DNA of 64,000 bases from Tubulanus polymorphus (taxonomy: Eukaryota; Nemertea; Palaeonemertea; Tubulaniformes; Tubulanidae). Shown piece after piece: positions 28,371 through 42,296 of the stretch. The stretch is from contig NC_134033.1 of assembly GCF_964204645.1 (NCBI RefSeq), forward strand, positions 5,924,231 through 5,988,230. The letters run 5' to 3'. A model generated the notes under the pieces. It searched no databases and had not been told where the DNA came from. It was given only the letters and a program-made list of their open reading frames with translations. The translations under genes and the position numbers were made by a program. Each line of letters opens with the position of its first letter. The first letter of the stretch is position 1.

Positions 28371-31300
28371 GTGATAGTTGCGTTTTTACTATTATTTATT
28401 TATATATATAGGTTTAGATTATTTTCAAACGGCCTCTTGGAAGCAGATAGATGCTTACACAGCTAAATACTCATCAGACGGTGACAAAAACATACTTCAT
28501 TGAAATTGCTATATAAAATCTTTTTATATCAAATAAACGTTGAATATTTTATCAGTTGGGGTGCCCTTCAATTTTGAGGTCCCTTAAAAATTTCAAGCTA
28601 AGAAATTTTGGACTATTTTCTGAAAATAGATCATGATTTAGGTTAAGAAACGGAAATATCAAAACTTTGGCAATGAACTATTTTTTTAAACAGAAAAAAT
28701 ATACCATTCTAGAAGATCCAAAAACCATTTGTGTATGTGGAGCTAAGAAAAAGGCCCTAAAATATGGACACACTTCCCACTCCTTCGTTTAACCCTTAGA
28801 TACGTTAACGCATAGTACATAAATTGAATATTTTTACGGTTTTTAAGGTATCAAGAAACAGCCGTATCTAATGAAATCTGAACAGTTTCACAATTTATTC
28901 GTCAAACTAAAGGTCTACAATTTAGATATTATGAGTGAATAATGTTCCAATGGCCCAGTGACTCACCAAAATGATAATCTGGGAAGAAAAAGGAAGAAAG
29001 TGAAATACGCTTTCAAAGTTGTGGCTGCTGACCTGGTCCCAATAAGAAATGGTCAGGAAGATCTTAACGAGAGCCTGGCAATGTAAATCTTAATAATCAG
29101 TCCCTGTGACAACATTGAACTTTGCCTTTGTAATGGTGGTGGGGGAGGGGGGGGGTACTTAAAGCTTAGTTGACAAAGAACCATGAGATGAGAGGTGAAA
29201 CACTTCATATAAAATTGCATGTTTTATTTATTTATTTGCATGATAAAAAGTGAATTTCTTACAATGACTTGAATCTTCAATAGTTCAGATGTACCGTCTA
29301 CCGTATACATGTATCTAGGTTATGGTTTTCCGTGAACGTCGTTATTTTCTTATGAGTTTAATGGCAGCTACTCGCTAGATCATTGCCTAAAAAGAGAGAA
29401 TTTATGTGTTACTGATGCTTTTGCATTCCATTGCCATAGCAAACTAATTAATGACCAAATATCGCGAGCTGCTAAATTACGCTAAAATATCAAGTTCGTT
29501 CGTATCATCTCGATAAAGTAGCCTGGCCACCCTCAGCTTAAGAAACGCATGTGCAATGTTCTATCAAAATCATTGAAGAAACTGTTTTCATGCACAAACA
29601 CGTATTGTAGCGACAGATTAGAAGACAAAGCAATTCAAACCCACCTTCCTATCGCTCAATCAGGTCTTTAATTATGTCGTTTTAAACTTTTTTTCGGAAA
29701 TAATTCAGTAATTTCACATTCGCTATTAAAATAGCTTCAGGGACAGCCGAAAATGTGGAGAGCTCTCAATTGGCAAGCTGGTGCTGCCATCATTAATTGG
29801 TAATGCGCAATCGCAGGGCCCAGCAGATCCACTGAGTAAAAAGTTAGTGCAGATTATGTTTTTCTTCTAAATAACTATGGTAGCAAACGAAATGGCTAAT
29901 AGGAATTTGCATTCCGATTCACCTGGCATTTTTTTGACAAACAGGTTCTGTCATCAAAGAGTGAAGGCCTTTTGATTGAATATACATTGTAATTCGTTAA
30001 TTCATCAGGAGAAACTGAGGACTTACCTCCCTCGTACATGTATCATACCCAACGACTGGTGGAAGTTAATACGCTACGGTTTCTTCGTGTACCTTGACGC
30101 CGACGGTACTCCGTATTTCACGAGTCAGTGACCAAAACATAAAAATGTAACGTGCACTTGTTTTCTTAACAGTAATTGTCAATACACAAGTTGATATTCT
30201 ACAAAATAACATAATAATTCCGGATCTATTATAGCGAGGATTCACCTGACATTTTACACAGTGCATGCGCATCTGCTTATGATTACAGAATGACAATATA
30301 CAGGATAAGCGAAAATTTTCATCCCATATGTGGTAAAGCCATACGGAATACAGAATATTTTTTACGTTTCTAATCCATTTAAAATTTGGAACTATGCCGC
30401 TAGTGTAAAATGATCGCATAACTGATTTGAACAGAATACTAGAAAGTTTGTTCTGAGAACTAAGTAAATTAGCCGTAAAGGAAACAATTCTCGATTGAAT
30501 TACTAAGAAAGGGGGACCTACCAGTTTCTCCGTACAACATGGACGTTGGCGTACTATTTTGTGCTTTCAGTACGTGTCTGAAAAGTCTTTGTACAGACTC
30601 GATAAGATCTATGTTTGAGAAAAGAGGAGCATACTTATTCATTATTGCCACCGAAATAGTTCAAATGATGATTCACGATAATAAACCGTTCCTAATAAAA
30701 CTTATAATTGATTTGAAACTTCTTTCTTTGGAAGAGACGCCGTGCGACAGTTTTAATGATACACGCTAGTATTAAGAGCGCGGTATAGTACAGCGTGTAC
30801 ATATACAGGTACGTACATTATAACATGTAGATTACATACTAGCGCTGTTACGCGAACAGTTGTTGAATATACAACGTCAAAAAACTAATATTCAATAGAC
30901 AATAACAAACGAAAAAGCGCATAAAACTGTGTGGAACCAATTTACTCTGATGTCATCAAAAAAGGATGCCATTTGTCGACCGTCCATAAACGGCGTTGTA
31001 GCTGCCGGCCTCTGTCATCGTCTATCTTTTTCCAAGAATGCATTTTATTGGAAAAATAAGAGAATGACAAGACAAATCTAAGCTAAGGCTTTATTGAAAT
31101 TGCCATACTAACTAAGTTCGGGATACTAAATTAGAATGACGATTTCATTATAATTCTCACAACGCACAAACTATAAGCGAACTAAGCACGGCGCGAACGT
31201 CAAATGAATTGTTCGCCATTTGTGACTCCCATAATTACGTAAGAGGTGCCGAAATTCCGAGAACTTCCCGTATTCACGTCGGAAACACAAATATAGGTCA

Positions 31301-32570
31301 TCGCAAGTAACTTATAGAAAGCGGATAATTTTCGATGCTTTTCGCGTCTTTCTCGGAAAATATTGCATCGTTCGTCCGAAGCTTACCGGCCTGACCTCCG
31401 CGCCTCAATTCAAGACAACCCCGTAAGTATTACCACTGAATATTGTGCAGTAATTTAACATACTTCTGGCAGACTGCCAACCAACACCCATGACATACGT
31501 AAACCAAAACAAGAAACGAAATTCTCAATATGGACTTTCCTTAATTACATAAGTGTATGTTTAATCAGCATCAAAATTAACCAATGGTAGTCTAAGATAA
31601 GAGATTATAAGCAGAACAAATGAAGTGAAAATTATTGGATTGAATTCAAATGATGGGAGAAGACTGTACAGACTATTAGATCGAAAATAAGGACGGAAAA
31701 TATCAAGAAAAAAATGTCATTTTTCGAATTATGAGTGGAAACGCGTACCTATCTTCGGCATGGAGTTTTCTGGCAGAATTCCAGCCGTGCTCCAAGTGAT
31801 CAAAAAAGCATAAGATGTCCCCTTGATTGAATCCAGAAGTTTTCATGGAAGTAGTCTGTCTATTGATACGAACTGCATGATGATTCATCATGAATATACA
31901 CGGTAGCGGGTATTCCCCACTGACTCAAATAAAAACTCTCCACGTTCGTGGTGTGACGATTTCTATACACTGTGTACGAAGTTTGTTAGTCAAATTATTT
32001 TCGTCAATTGAACATATTCCAAGATTCACTCCCCACTTTCGCAATTTTACTGCTCTTCTATAAAATTCACTGCTTTTCACGGCCGGCCGCGACGCACCCT
32101 GGCAGATGAATCATTTGCAGTTGTTTCCAAGAAAACTTTAACTAGCTTTTCATATACATGCACAGATCAATGCACGACATTGCTGCGAGTATATGAGTCT
32201 CGCTGGTGTGTGAAGCATGAATAATATGTAAAAGGGCATGTGTTCTTCCGAAACGAGATGTAGTACCAACAACAAATAAATAACTAAATTGATAAATAAG
32301 CAACGGATTCCGATAAAATTCAATAGAGTTAGAACTTTTATTACTGCATTGAATGTTTTAAAAGTTTCGAAGAGAAACTAGGCCTCGTTTGGAAGTTATT
32401 TTGTACCAAAGGTAGAAGGTTTCATATGCGATAACAAAATGGACTTCGCTAAAGCGAAAGTCCATAAAAATTAGGATATTAGCAATGCTTACCAGCGGCT
32501 TACGTTACTGTCATCCGTAAATCTGCAATATAAGACTTGCTCACTCATTGCTGATGAAATTTTTATTTTA
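28371..32570. other. Intergenic host DNA, no gene supported
   Basis: No coding sequence I can support. It includes a G-rich tract at about 29135-29154. Confidence 0.5.
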
Positions 32571-32572
32571 TC

Positions 32573-32972
32573 AATATCGTTCCATTATAATCACGAGGTG
32601 CCTGGACCTCTCCCATGGGTTCACAGCGTTCATCGCACCGTCAGGTTCCGGTCATCGATTTTTCATTGCTATCATAATTGAAATGTCATATGCCATATAT
32701 GTAAGTGTTATTGCTTTCGATGACGAAAATAATAGAAAAAAATAATCGTGATGATAGACATCACCATTTCTTGAATTCCTGCCCGTCAGTTCAGTCGAAT
32801 CGTGAGATGTCATCCTCTAGGGTAGCAACCCTCGAAGCAACTCATGTGAAATCACCAAGGTAGTTTAACAAACGCGGGCGAATTGTAGCAGCGGAGATGG
32901 CCATGGTACGTCATGTCATTTGGGGGGTACTGGTTTACTCGACCCAGAGCATCAAATTATAAAATCACAATC
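32573..32972 (+). promoter_or_regulatory. Upstream region shared by the tandem gene copies
   Basis: Sequence before exon 1 (ATATCGTTCCATTATAATCACG, GGTGCCTGGAC, GTCATCGAT, then the stretch leading to CACAATCATGCAA) is recognisably repeated before exon 1 at 46968-47409 and, in part, at 56480-56759. The duplication therefore included the promoter region. Confidence 0.6.
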
Positions 32973-33869
32973 ATGCAAGTCATGTAACTTACCATTATCT
33001 TGTGCGTTTATTTCGTCAGCAAAAGTGAGACGTATAAATCTTTTGAATCGATGCTAAAACTTTCTACGAAAATGAATGCCATGACAGAACGACAGCAACA
33101 ACAACAACAACAACATGCTGATCTGTCCTTATTGGGATGCGCGATACTTTGCCCAACGTGGTATCAAACTTGTAACTATATGACTTACAACTCCGAAAAT
33201 AGAAGTTGTGGGATTCCTTTCAGAAACTATTCTGATGTTCTCGTGTTATACGATCTGGATATTCCAAGGGTCCCAGCATTCTTTGAAGAGATGTTCATGA
33301 CCGGTAAGTAGTTGTCAGTGGTGGGTTAGTCAACCTACCTTTTGATTGTTAGTTTTGCTACGACGTATAACTGTGTATGTTTAACATGTTCTAAGTTCTG
33401 TTGTTGCGGATTATGGCAGTGAGATACAAGAAAGGGACTTCCTGTATCGTAATCACATACTCTTTTTTATCTTTTAACAGCTGAATGAGATATTTTGGAT
33501 TTTGGCCCATAAATCTACTAAAACCGCTACCTTTGCGCTCGCATAACCACATTTCTTATAAACAGTTTGTCAGCTGTCTGGTAAATGGTAAATACATGTG
33601 GTGAAACACCTACCGCATATATTGGAACTAAATATTTCGGAAAGTTTTTTTTTTTCTCAGAACGTGTCGGAAAAATGTTTTTGCAACAGAAAATGAGAAG
33701 AAACTACACGTTTGTGCAAAAAGGCATGAAGCTCAAACCACGTACTAAATGAAAATATTTCGTACAGGTGGTATTCGTATGAATTAATCTTTCTTTTACC
33801 ATTTCCCATCCATTTTAAAACATTGCGGTGATAATTTTCATGCGTTGTTGGGTGGGGGCGTACTGTATT

Positions 33870-34330
33870 CACTTCGTCGTCCGTTCGTCCGTCCATCCGT
33901 CTGTTCGTCCGCAGAGGTTTCCGTATCCTAGCACAGACCCTTTAACAGATTTTCCTCAAATTCAACTGTTGTGCTGAACGATATGAGGTAAATAATTGAG
34001 TCGATTTTGGGTCCTGTAGATCCAGGGTCAGGGTCACAGGAAGCCATTTTGTAAATGGTATTTCCGGGTTCTAGCTCGTAAACGGTTTGAGATAACAAAC
34101 TGAAATTCTGGATGAATTATTATAGAGACTGTGGGTAACTGCTTATATTTCGGGTCATGTAGGTCCAAGGTCAAGGACACACAGGACTGACTGATCAGGT
34201 GAATGACTGATAAGATTTCTGCTCCTGAAGGTCAAAGTTCTAGGTCATCTGTTTTGTATTTCTTATTTCCTGCATTCAATCATAAACGGGTCGACATACG
34301 CTCGGGTGTATATTACACCCAGGCATTTCA
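33870..34330. repeat. CCGT-rich start and possible dispersed repeat in intron 1
   Basis: A GTCCGTTCGTCCGTCCATCCGTCTG tract precedes a CGCAGAGGTTTCCGTATCC-type sequence with several similarly built pieces (GGTCCTGTAGATCCAGGGTC, TAGGTCCAAGGTC). It looks like a transposon-derived repeat but its family is not identified. Confidence 0.35.
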
Positions 34331-36109
34331 CCTAACGTGAGGCATTAGTTATCTTCAGCGACATTCGGTTTTTTTATTTTCGGCCTAGCTCAATTTTACC
34401 ATACTTCAGGTAATTAAGAAAAGTCCTCAAGATAGCGATGGTGCAAGTTTTCCTGAATTTACGATTATGTAGTAGAACCCCTTCGTTGATGCAACCAGGC
34501 ATGATCTTTCAAAGGCCACTTTCAGTACTGCGTAAAATAGAGACATACTTGTAGCTTAAATTGTTTTCTCTTTTGCTGATGCGTTGGTTCCGTTGTTCAT
34601 AGCTACCTCTGGAGACCGCGATTTATCTCCTGGTAGACCTTTATGATGGTTGGATAGGTGCACCATCTACAGAAGAACCACCACCTGGGGTGTAAAATAT
34701 AGATGTAAATGTATCTGGAAAAGTCCAGTCGTTGCACAGTGGAACCCCTTAGGTCTTAAAAAGGTATGGCATATATTGTTAGATACCCATACAGCCTCGA
34801 AGGTGACATGGTGAAAATGAATATTTCCTTTTTTCGTGGGAACGAAATAATCTTTCTGTCTGAAATGATATTTCCGTGGGAACGAAAACTTTTTCGTTCA
34901 AACCAATTAATCTTTTCGTTGTGAAAAGCGGTGGCATGGAGACATTGTAAAAATATTGATTTTTACCTTCATGACGTAGTCATGAAGGTTATAAGATGGT
35001 AGTGAGTCGATGACGTCATTTTCGTGTCGCCACTTATAACTTGTTGGTTGGAGTTCAGAGGAAGATTTGTCAAACGAATAAATACTTCAATCTTATTTAA
35101 TGCATAGTGTGAAATTTCGCTTTTTTAAGATATTTCCCTAAATTATAAGAAAATGCCGAAAGTTAGACCGTGGGAAAGTTTTTATCGTTGAATGGGCGAA
35201 TCACGGCGGCAGAGTGCACCTGCGATAAGGCGGAAATAGTTCAATGTGAAGGCGAAGATTTTAAATGATTAGACAGTCGGATGTGGTATATCAACTTTTT
35301 TCAACTATAGTGCTGCTATTTCCCCAATCAACTTGATAGATTTCGATTGTTTCTCATAAGTCAACACTTGTTATTCAAGTATGATTTTAATGTGTGTAGA
35401 GATACATCGTGACTAGCGTATTGAATGGCGGCGCCATGTTTAAGCTGCGCGTTGATAGTTGAATAGTGGAATTATAGGGTGGAATTATCTTGATTGTATC
35501 CATACGAAGCTCATTAAAGGTTAGTGTCAACAAATGGTCCATTACAGTCGCTCTAATTTATGTGGAGAGACCCTCTTAACCGGCCTACTTGACTGACCTT
35601 GCTTGAGCGGTCGCTGCCGGCGCGCTGCTTCAAAGTTATGAATAAAGTACTGTACAACTGATTGTTAACATGCAACAAATACACCACTAATGAAATATTC
35701 CGGATTGATCCACCGCATAGTTTTTTCATAGTGAGCATTTTAGTATATGAATCAATTGAGATGATTGACAGACGCGGGTGCGGTCGGCGGACCAGCTGTT
35801 GAAGAAATTCGATGTAAACAATAATTTTAACCACGTGCGCGATGAAAACAGGGACATCAAACTAAGAAGCACTTTTTGATTACATGTGATTTGAATAGGC
35901 ATCTGTGCTAGTTTTTCAAAAAGTCGTATCTTAATTGACTCCTATTACATAGGCCTAAGCCAGGAACTCTGGAATTGAATTGAATTCGACACAGTAATTC
36001 GCCTGTAATTTGCGATTAATCTTTTTGAAAATTAGCAGAAGATTGGGTCTGGCGAGATGTCCACCCATATTGTAAAAAAATGGCATTGGTGATCAAATAT
36101 GGCTGCCAT

Positions 36110-36360
36110 TGGGGTGGCCATGTTGAATTTCTTGTATGCACGATGCAGCCCGCAATTCTTGATGGATTTCCACACAATTTGGTGTGAGGATCAGGGTCAA
36201 ACTGTCCATGCCTTTTGGTCATCGGCCTTCAAATATGGCCGTCAGGTCAGCCATCTTGAATTTCTAGCACGAAACGGCCTGCAATTCTTGATGCATTTTC
36301 AAGATACTAGGTGTAAGAAGTTTGGTAGGAAATGTCTACCCCTTGTGTCCACCAGGGATG
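36110..36360. repeat. Two degenerate tandem units in intron
   Basis: GCCATGTTGAATTTCTTG... and GCCATCTTGAATTTCTAG..., each followed by CAATTCTTGATG and a GGTGT(G/A)AG stretch, indicate an old ~135-bp tandem duplication. Confidence 0.45.
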
Positions 36361-39300
36361 CCATCCATCTTAAGGGCAGCTAAAATGGGCTTGTCTTTTC
36401 ATGTAAGGATATATTAACAGAAAATGAATATTATCGCCACATAGCCTATACCTCTTAACTATCCAATTTCCGGTTCTGACTAGCGCCATCAAACGAGTAA
36501 TTCAAGAACTTGAATTTGTCGATATCCCGTATTAGTCCATCCGATCGAGGGACGCTCGTTTGAATTTTCAACGCGGCAAAACTCGTTAAATCTTGCATCT
36601 TTGCGATGACTGGTTTTCGCAAAATCGATTACTCTCATCAACATGGAATGATTAAACACGCGATTCGCCAATAAATTATTTTTCAGTAGGAGAGTAAGTC
36701 TTTGGAGAGGATTTTCTGTAATTTACGTTAAGCAATAACTGAAAGTTTCCTTTCTTGTAGTCCGGGACCATTGAAGTAATTTATACTACCTTGTTTGCCC
36801 TTTTACGATCTTGTTTTGTTCATTATATGCTTAGTCAGTGCTGTTCATAGAATAGAATATATTTCGTCTAATGAAAAAATGTCCACTACGAAATTATCTA
36901 TCAGATGAAAACTATCGAAATGAAGCTCTATAATGTCGGTTGCTGATGGCTAACAGCTATCTTCAGATGGAATGACCAGAAACAGAAAAATCATATCAAC
37001 TCACATGACATCTAGCCCCAGTTTTTTTTTTCAGAAACAAAAACAATTAGGGGTAGGGCCTACCTTAACACAACAATAAACAGTTTAGATACTTTAGTGG
37101 CAATAGATAGCAGAGTAACACACGGTAAAATAAATCGCAGTCTAATACACAGTGTCTAGTATCTAGTAGATATTCGATTATGCGGAGAAAACCCCGTCTT
37201 CAAATTAGTAGATACGTTATGAATATTATATTCCCAATGATAGATGGGTTCCGAATTCTGAAAATCAAATTGGTTGTTGGTATTGGCTGCGAATACATAT
37301 TTTAGGATTTACGTTTATATGAATGAATTCAATGATAAAATAAATATACGTATGCCATTCACCAGGATCAATATGTCGCCTTATAGAATAATGATATGAT
37401 AAACTGTGTTCATTTAATTCTACCTAAAATAAAGTTATTTAATAATAAATAATAACTTTATTTCGAATAGGCTTATTAATTGGGCCTGGCCTATTAACTG
37501 TTAGGCCCTACTGTAAATATTTATTAGCTGTGAATTGTATATCGAATTATAAATTTTAGCGTTGAAATTGGTTTTCAAAGGATTTGGTTTCCTTTACCTT
37601 AATTAAATAATAAAACATTTTTATTTTCAACACATTTGTTTGGTTTTATGGCCATAAGGAATCCCCTGTTTGATACATGTACCGTACACGTATGTCTACC
37701 CCGGGATGCGGCTCGTATTGCCTTGCTCCAACTATAAGTTCAGATTAATCTAAAATCAGTCATGATTCAAAAGTTCCTAATTCTCTCTCTTGGAAATGGC
37801 TGGTTGAATACCGAGTGACGGCATCGTAAAATAGGACTGTGGTACCGGTACCCGGCAGTTAAAACTGACCCCGCTGGGACGTTAGATCAGAGACTTGTGA
37901 TATCTTTTGTAGCCCTAATCTACTGAGCCATGGCTCTTAGCCATATGTTTCATTGTTATTTCAGTAATTTATTTGATTACATTCGGGTCTTGAAAAATAA
38001 CAGTAAAGTTAAATTGAATTGAATATATTTTGGCCTTTACGGCTTCCCATAGTCACTCTCCTAGGAGCGCCACTGCATATGAACTTTGAACTAAAATGGT
38101 TGGCAGCCGCTCGAAATATACGCACATTTCGCGAAACAATAGGATATTTCTCAGGCCTACGGATGCGATAAGGTAAGTCTATAGCACCCTCAGAATGATA
38201 ATAACACACTGATTATAAATCAGTTGCTCGATACTTACCTCAAATGATCATTAAGTCGTAGATGAAGATTTAATCGTCTTTTACTAGGTGATTGTTAAGC
38301 GCCATCTAGTGGTCATTGGCAACCACGAGAAAAATGGCATTAGAGATAACGAAATTCTCTATTCAGTTTGACGTTCGACAATAAACGCAGATTTTTTGTC
38401 AATTTGGCTTTCGGTGGATGCCAAAATGATTTATTATGGATGACAGTTCAAGATCCGAAGCCTCAGTCGGGTCTTGTAGTTACGATAGAAGAACGAATAC
38501 ACCTTTAATAGCTTATTCTCCATTTAAAACGAAAACAGGTGAGGCGAAGCCATTGTACACCTATATACGTATCGTACTTGAGACCCGTACTAAGTACTAA
38601 GTAGAAATTTGCCCAGAAAAAGTTATGCATATTCCAACAAAAAAAGAATCAATAAAGACTCATGTTATTAGAATTTAAATGAAGAGACGAGTAGTACTTT
38701 AAAGGTTAACTATTTATTTCGACGCACGAGCTTTCGCTTCTAATGTATAGAAGCTTCAATGAGTGAATTATTAGAATTGGTACATTTAGTAAATTCCGGA
38801 AACAAAACCTAGTCTTAAGAACTACCATTAACCAAGTTTCAAAGAATTTTGTTCCCTTATGATATTGAATGGTGTGAAATTGAAGTGTCCCTAATGATAT
38901 ATCTTTATGTAAGTTCAACTAACTTACCCAGTTAGTGATGATAGTTGAATAATTAACAAAATAATAGTTGGAATATCGTTTAGGACAAATTAGGATTTTA
39001 CCGGGTAAGTTTTTTTCCTAATAGGCTACCTTTTTTAAGAGCATGCATCCCGAGATACGTATACAAAAATTCGTTTGACGCTAAATGCAGAGTTTTCACG
39101 GTAGAACATATTTGGACATCAATTAATCACGTGAAGGGGATGAAATGACAATTTGTCACTGCTGAGCTTATTTTCCTTCACTGAACTTTTTCTAAGTTTT
39201 TTCAATATTCTCTAATCCGACAGTATATACGCTGCGTACTAACTGTACACAATTATATATTTTAGAACACGATCGATTTCACTGAATTTAGCCTCATCAT

Positions 39301-40992
39301 GTAGGATAAAATGAACTTCTGTTGATATTGCGATTGTGCTGTCGTTAGCTGTCGCATAGCTTATTCGAATCGCTATCGAAAGTAATCAAACAATGGTCAC
39401 ATGTGTCAATGAACTTATCGCTTTCCGATTGCTTAATCGCCAAATTTGCATTCGAAATATTAAGCCAATCTATTCTAATTCATACCTAGTCGTGTTATAA
39501 GCAATTCAAGCGTTTAGTTTGTACTTTAAAATAGAATGAAATAGATTGATTGATGAAATACAAAACAAGTCAAACAAACTCAACTAACTGACTACTGCTG
39601 TGTTATTTATATTTGATGAAAGAACATCTAGTTACTGACATTGGCTCGCGCCTTGATTATTGTCTAAGTTGTACTATAACTTACATGCCAATGGATGTTT
39701 ACATGCGCCTCTCTGATTGGCTAGAATCCTTGCATTCGATAGAAACTGACGGCATCAGTGAACTAACGGGGAAATTAGAATTGTATGTTTGTCCACGGAT
39801 TCTTCGTTTTTGAGTCCATGGTTTTGGCTCTGGTTTTATCGTGAGTTTGATTAACGTACATTGTAGAGAACAATGGTGGGGATTCGAATAACGTGCATCT
39901 TTTATTCAGAAAGAGTATCATTACGTATATACATGTAGAAATTAATACAATAACTTTAATCAGAATCATCTCATCACGCAGAACCAGTGAAATAGCCGTT
40001 GTAAAGCCGCAAAGTAAATTGAATGAAATTGACATAATGTCAACGTCTTACGGTCAACAAATGAAACATATTGTACAATAATGAACGAATCAATGAGTAG
40101 TGCTCACGCATTTGTTTCCATTTCATAAGAATCAATTCCAAACAGATGGTTCAGATTCGAATTTTTGCTTCTTCGTTATGCAAAGTTTTTTTTTATACCA
40201 GGGACTCTTAAACGATTTAGGTTTTAGAGTCCATGGTTATATGAATATCTTATGATTTCTCAACTTTCATCAAATACTTAGGAATGCCATTGAAAGATTT
40301 TCAAACCATTAAACGTTTGGGTAAAAAGTTCTGCTAAATTTGATTACCATCGGCTTTTTAGATAATCTCCACGAAGGTCACAATTTTAGTGATTTTACCT
40401 TGGGAGGTTTAAACCTCCCGAATCCAATTTGCGAAATATCGGTCCTCTTTGTCGGCGGTAATGAAAGAATACATAGAGCGAAGTTTCTATTGTGCGCCGG
40501 CAGCATTTTGTTCATAAATAGCTTACGTAATAAATTGAAAGTCGAGATCACAGGCGGATATAGCACTCTATGGCCCACGTTCAATTCATAAACTGGTCCA
40601 CAAATAAAGTGTTTAGAAGTATAATTGACACGTTTGTACGATTTTGCGCTGTAAATTTATCATTTTTTTGGACTCAAGGACCAGGAATTGGCAATATTTT
40701 TGATACAAACTGAGAAAGTATCAAAACATTTGGGAACGTGTTACTTGTGTTTGTCGATGGAAAGGTTTCATTTTGAGTCTCGTGTAGTAAGCTAGGTTCA
40801 TTTGCAGATAATTAAGCGCTGTGAAACTATTGCAATTTTATCGTTAACCCTTATTCACTGTATATAAGCATGTGATCGATAGTACTGTATTAGCAATTGA
40901 TGAATTGTTAACGATAATGATGTACATTTAAAATCTGCTTTGTCTTTGTCTCAGGCATTTCAAAACTGCAGTATTTTGTCATAGATTTATAG

Positions 40993-42290
40993 AATCTATG
41001 AACAATTCTGCACCAGACAGGCAGGATTTTGTTTTTACTTTAAGCTAATTCAATGATTTAAAAAAAAATGAAATTTCTAAAGCAAGCCAGCATTATAACC
41101 TACTGACTGCGTATTGATGTTTTTAAGTGCTATATATTGCCGGTAATTCAATCCAGCGTGAAATCGATAATTACCGATCTCTAAACGACAATGCTGTTTG
41201 GCAATAACGCTATGGATACGGTGTTATATACGGTATCTACTTTAATTTAGTACCGTTGCGTGAAACAGCTAAATATTAGCTAGAGGGATGGTTTCAGCAA
41301 TTTTGCTCAAATTTAGCACACATATGTTTGGACTCGTAGTGGGAAAAACTAAAGGTTATCGTTTGGTTGGACTGTTTTTGACAGATTGACGCTGTTTTCT
41401 ATGAACAATATCGAATTATTTCCATTTATTTGTTCAAAATACCTGGTAGGTGTTTGGCCCAGCTAATATACATAAATACTAGCATACAGTTTGTTTGGAG
41501 CATTTTCTCATTCTTGATTGTCAGGTCGATGATAAGGAATTCAAAAGGGCTGGACAATGTTTGCTGTTGATGTTATTTTTAGATCAGAATTGTCCTAACA
41601 CGATGCTTAGTCCGCGAGGTATTTGAACTGATGAATTCAGATACCTAAGATATTAACTGAACCAATACCTGTGTGTTCCAATACCTATGCAACACAAATT
41701 GAAAACGATAGTAAACATGATGCATGGTGTGATATGAATATAATAGTTTCAAGGCAGCAATAACAGGTTTTCTGCCTTGCTGGTTATATACAAAGTTACC
41801 GTTGGAATCAGTCTCATCAGTTGATAGAATAGGAGTTGCTTCTTAAAAGCATCGTCCAGTAGATAAAACCATGAACTACAAATACAATTTAGAGGAATTC
41901 ATTGAGTTGCATCTTCGCCCGCGTCAATAGTTTCGAACCCTCTACTCTACTGCTACGTTCAAAACCAATCAGTGATTTGTTCGCGGATTTAAATTCGTTT
42001 TTAATCCATTCGATTCATCATTTTCTAGAGGATGTAAATATTTAGGTCACATTTTTACAACACGGATATTCAAAACACTCGTTGTGATGATGTTAATTTG
42101 TTCTATTGAATTTTTACACAAATTGTTGTAATCATCTTTGTACCCCTATTAAGCGCGGTAAGAGTGTAAATAAATCTTATTCCATCTACCTTATCTCATA
42201 TTGTTACAAAGTCAAACGTCATTTGAAGAATCGAGTTAAGGGCTACTGAACGCAATTTCAACCACCACTATTTCTTATATTCATACGATC
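40993..42290. other. Intergenic host DNA
   Basis: No gene or strong repeat seen. Confidence 0.5.
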
Positions 42291-42296
42291 GACGAG

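Larger units (their letters stand above)
32973..40992 (+). pseudogene. Tandem PAN/YGGCP secreted-protein gene, decayed copy
   Basis: All five exons can be recognised but most are damaged. Exon 1 (32973-33303) has an in-frame TAA at codon 5, inside the signal peptide. Exon 2 (34579-34763) has lost its acceptor AG (TTTTGCTG) and contains a stop between two compensating single-base indels. Exon 3 (about 36572-36693) is strongly diverged. Exon 4 (about 38370-38538) keeps RRFFVNLAFGGCQND but has a one-base deletion later. Exon 5 (40955-40992) is shortened. The exon-1 body still encodes the PAN-like cysteines and a poly-Gln run. It is a pseudogene of the intact copy at 47410, with much longer introns. 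Confidence 0.8.

Noticed and set aside
30066-30769. Short frames considered as a host gene
   Set aside because: No domain, no splice context and no homology I can recognise.
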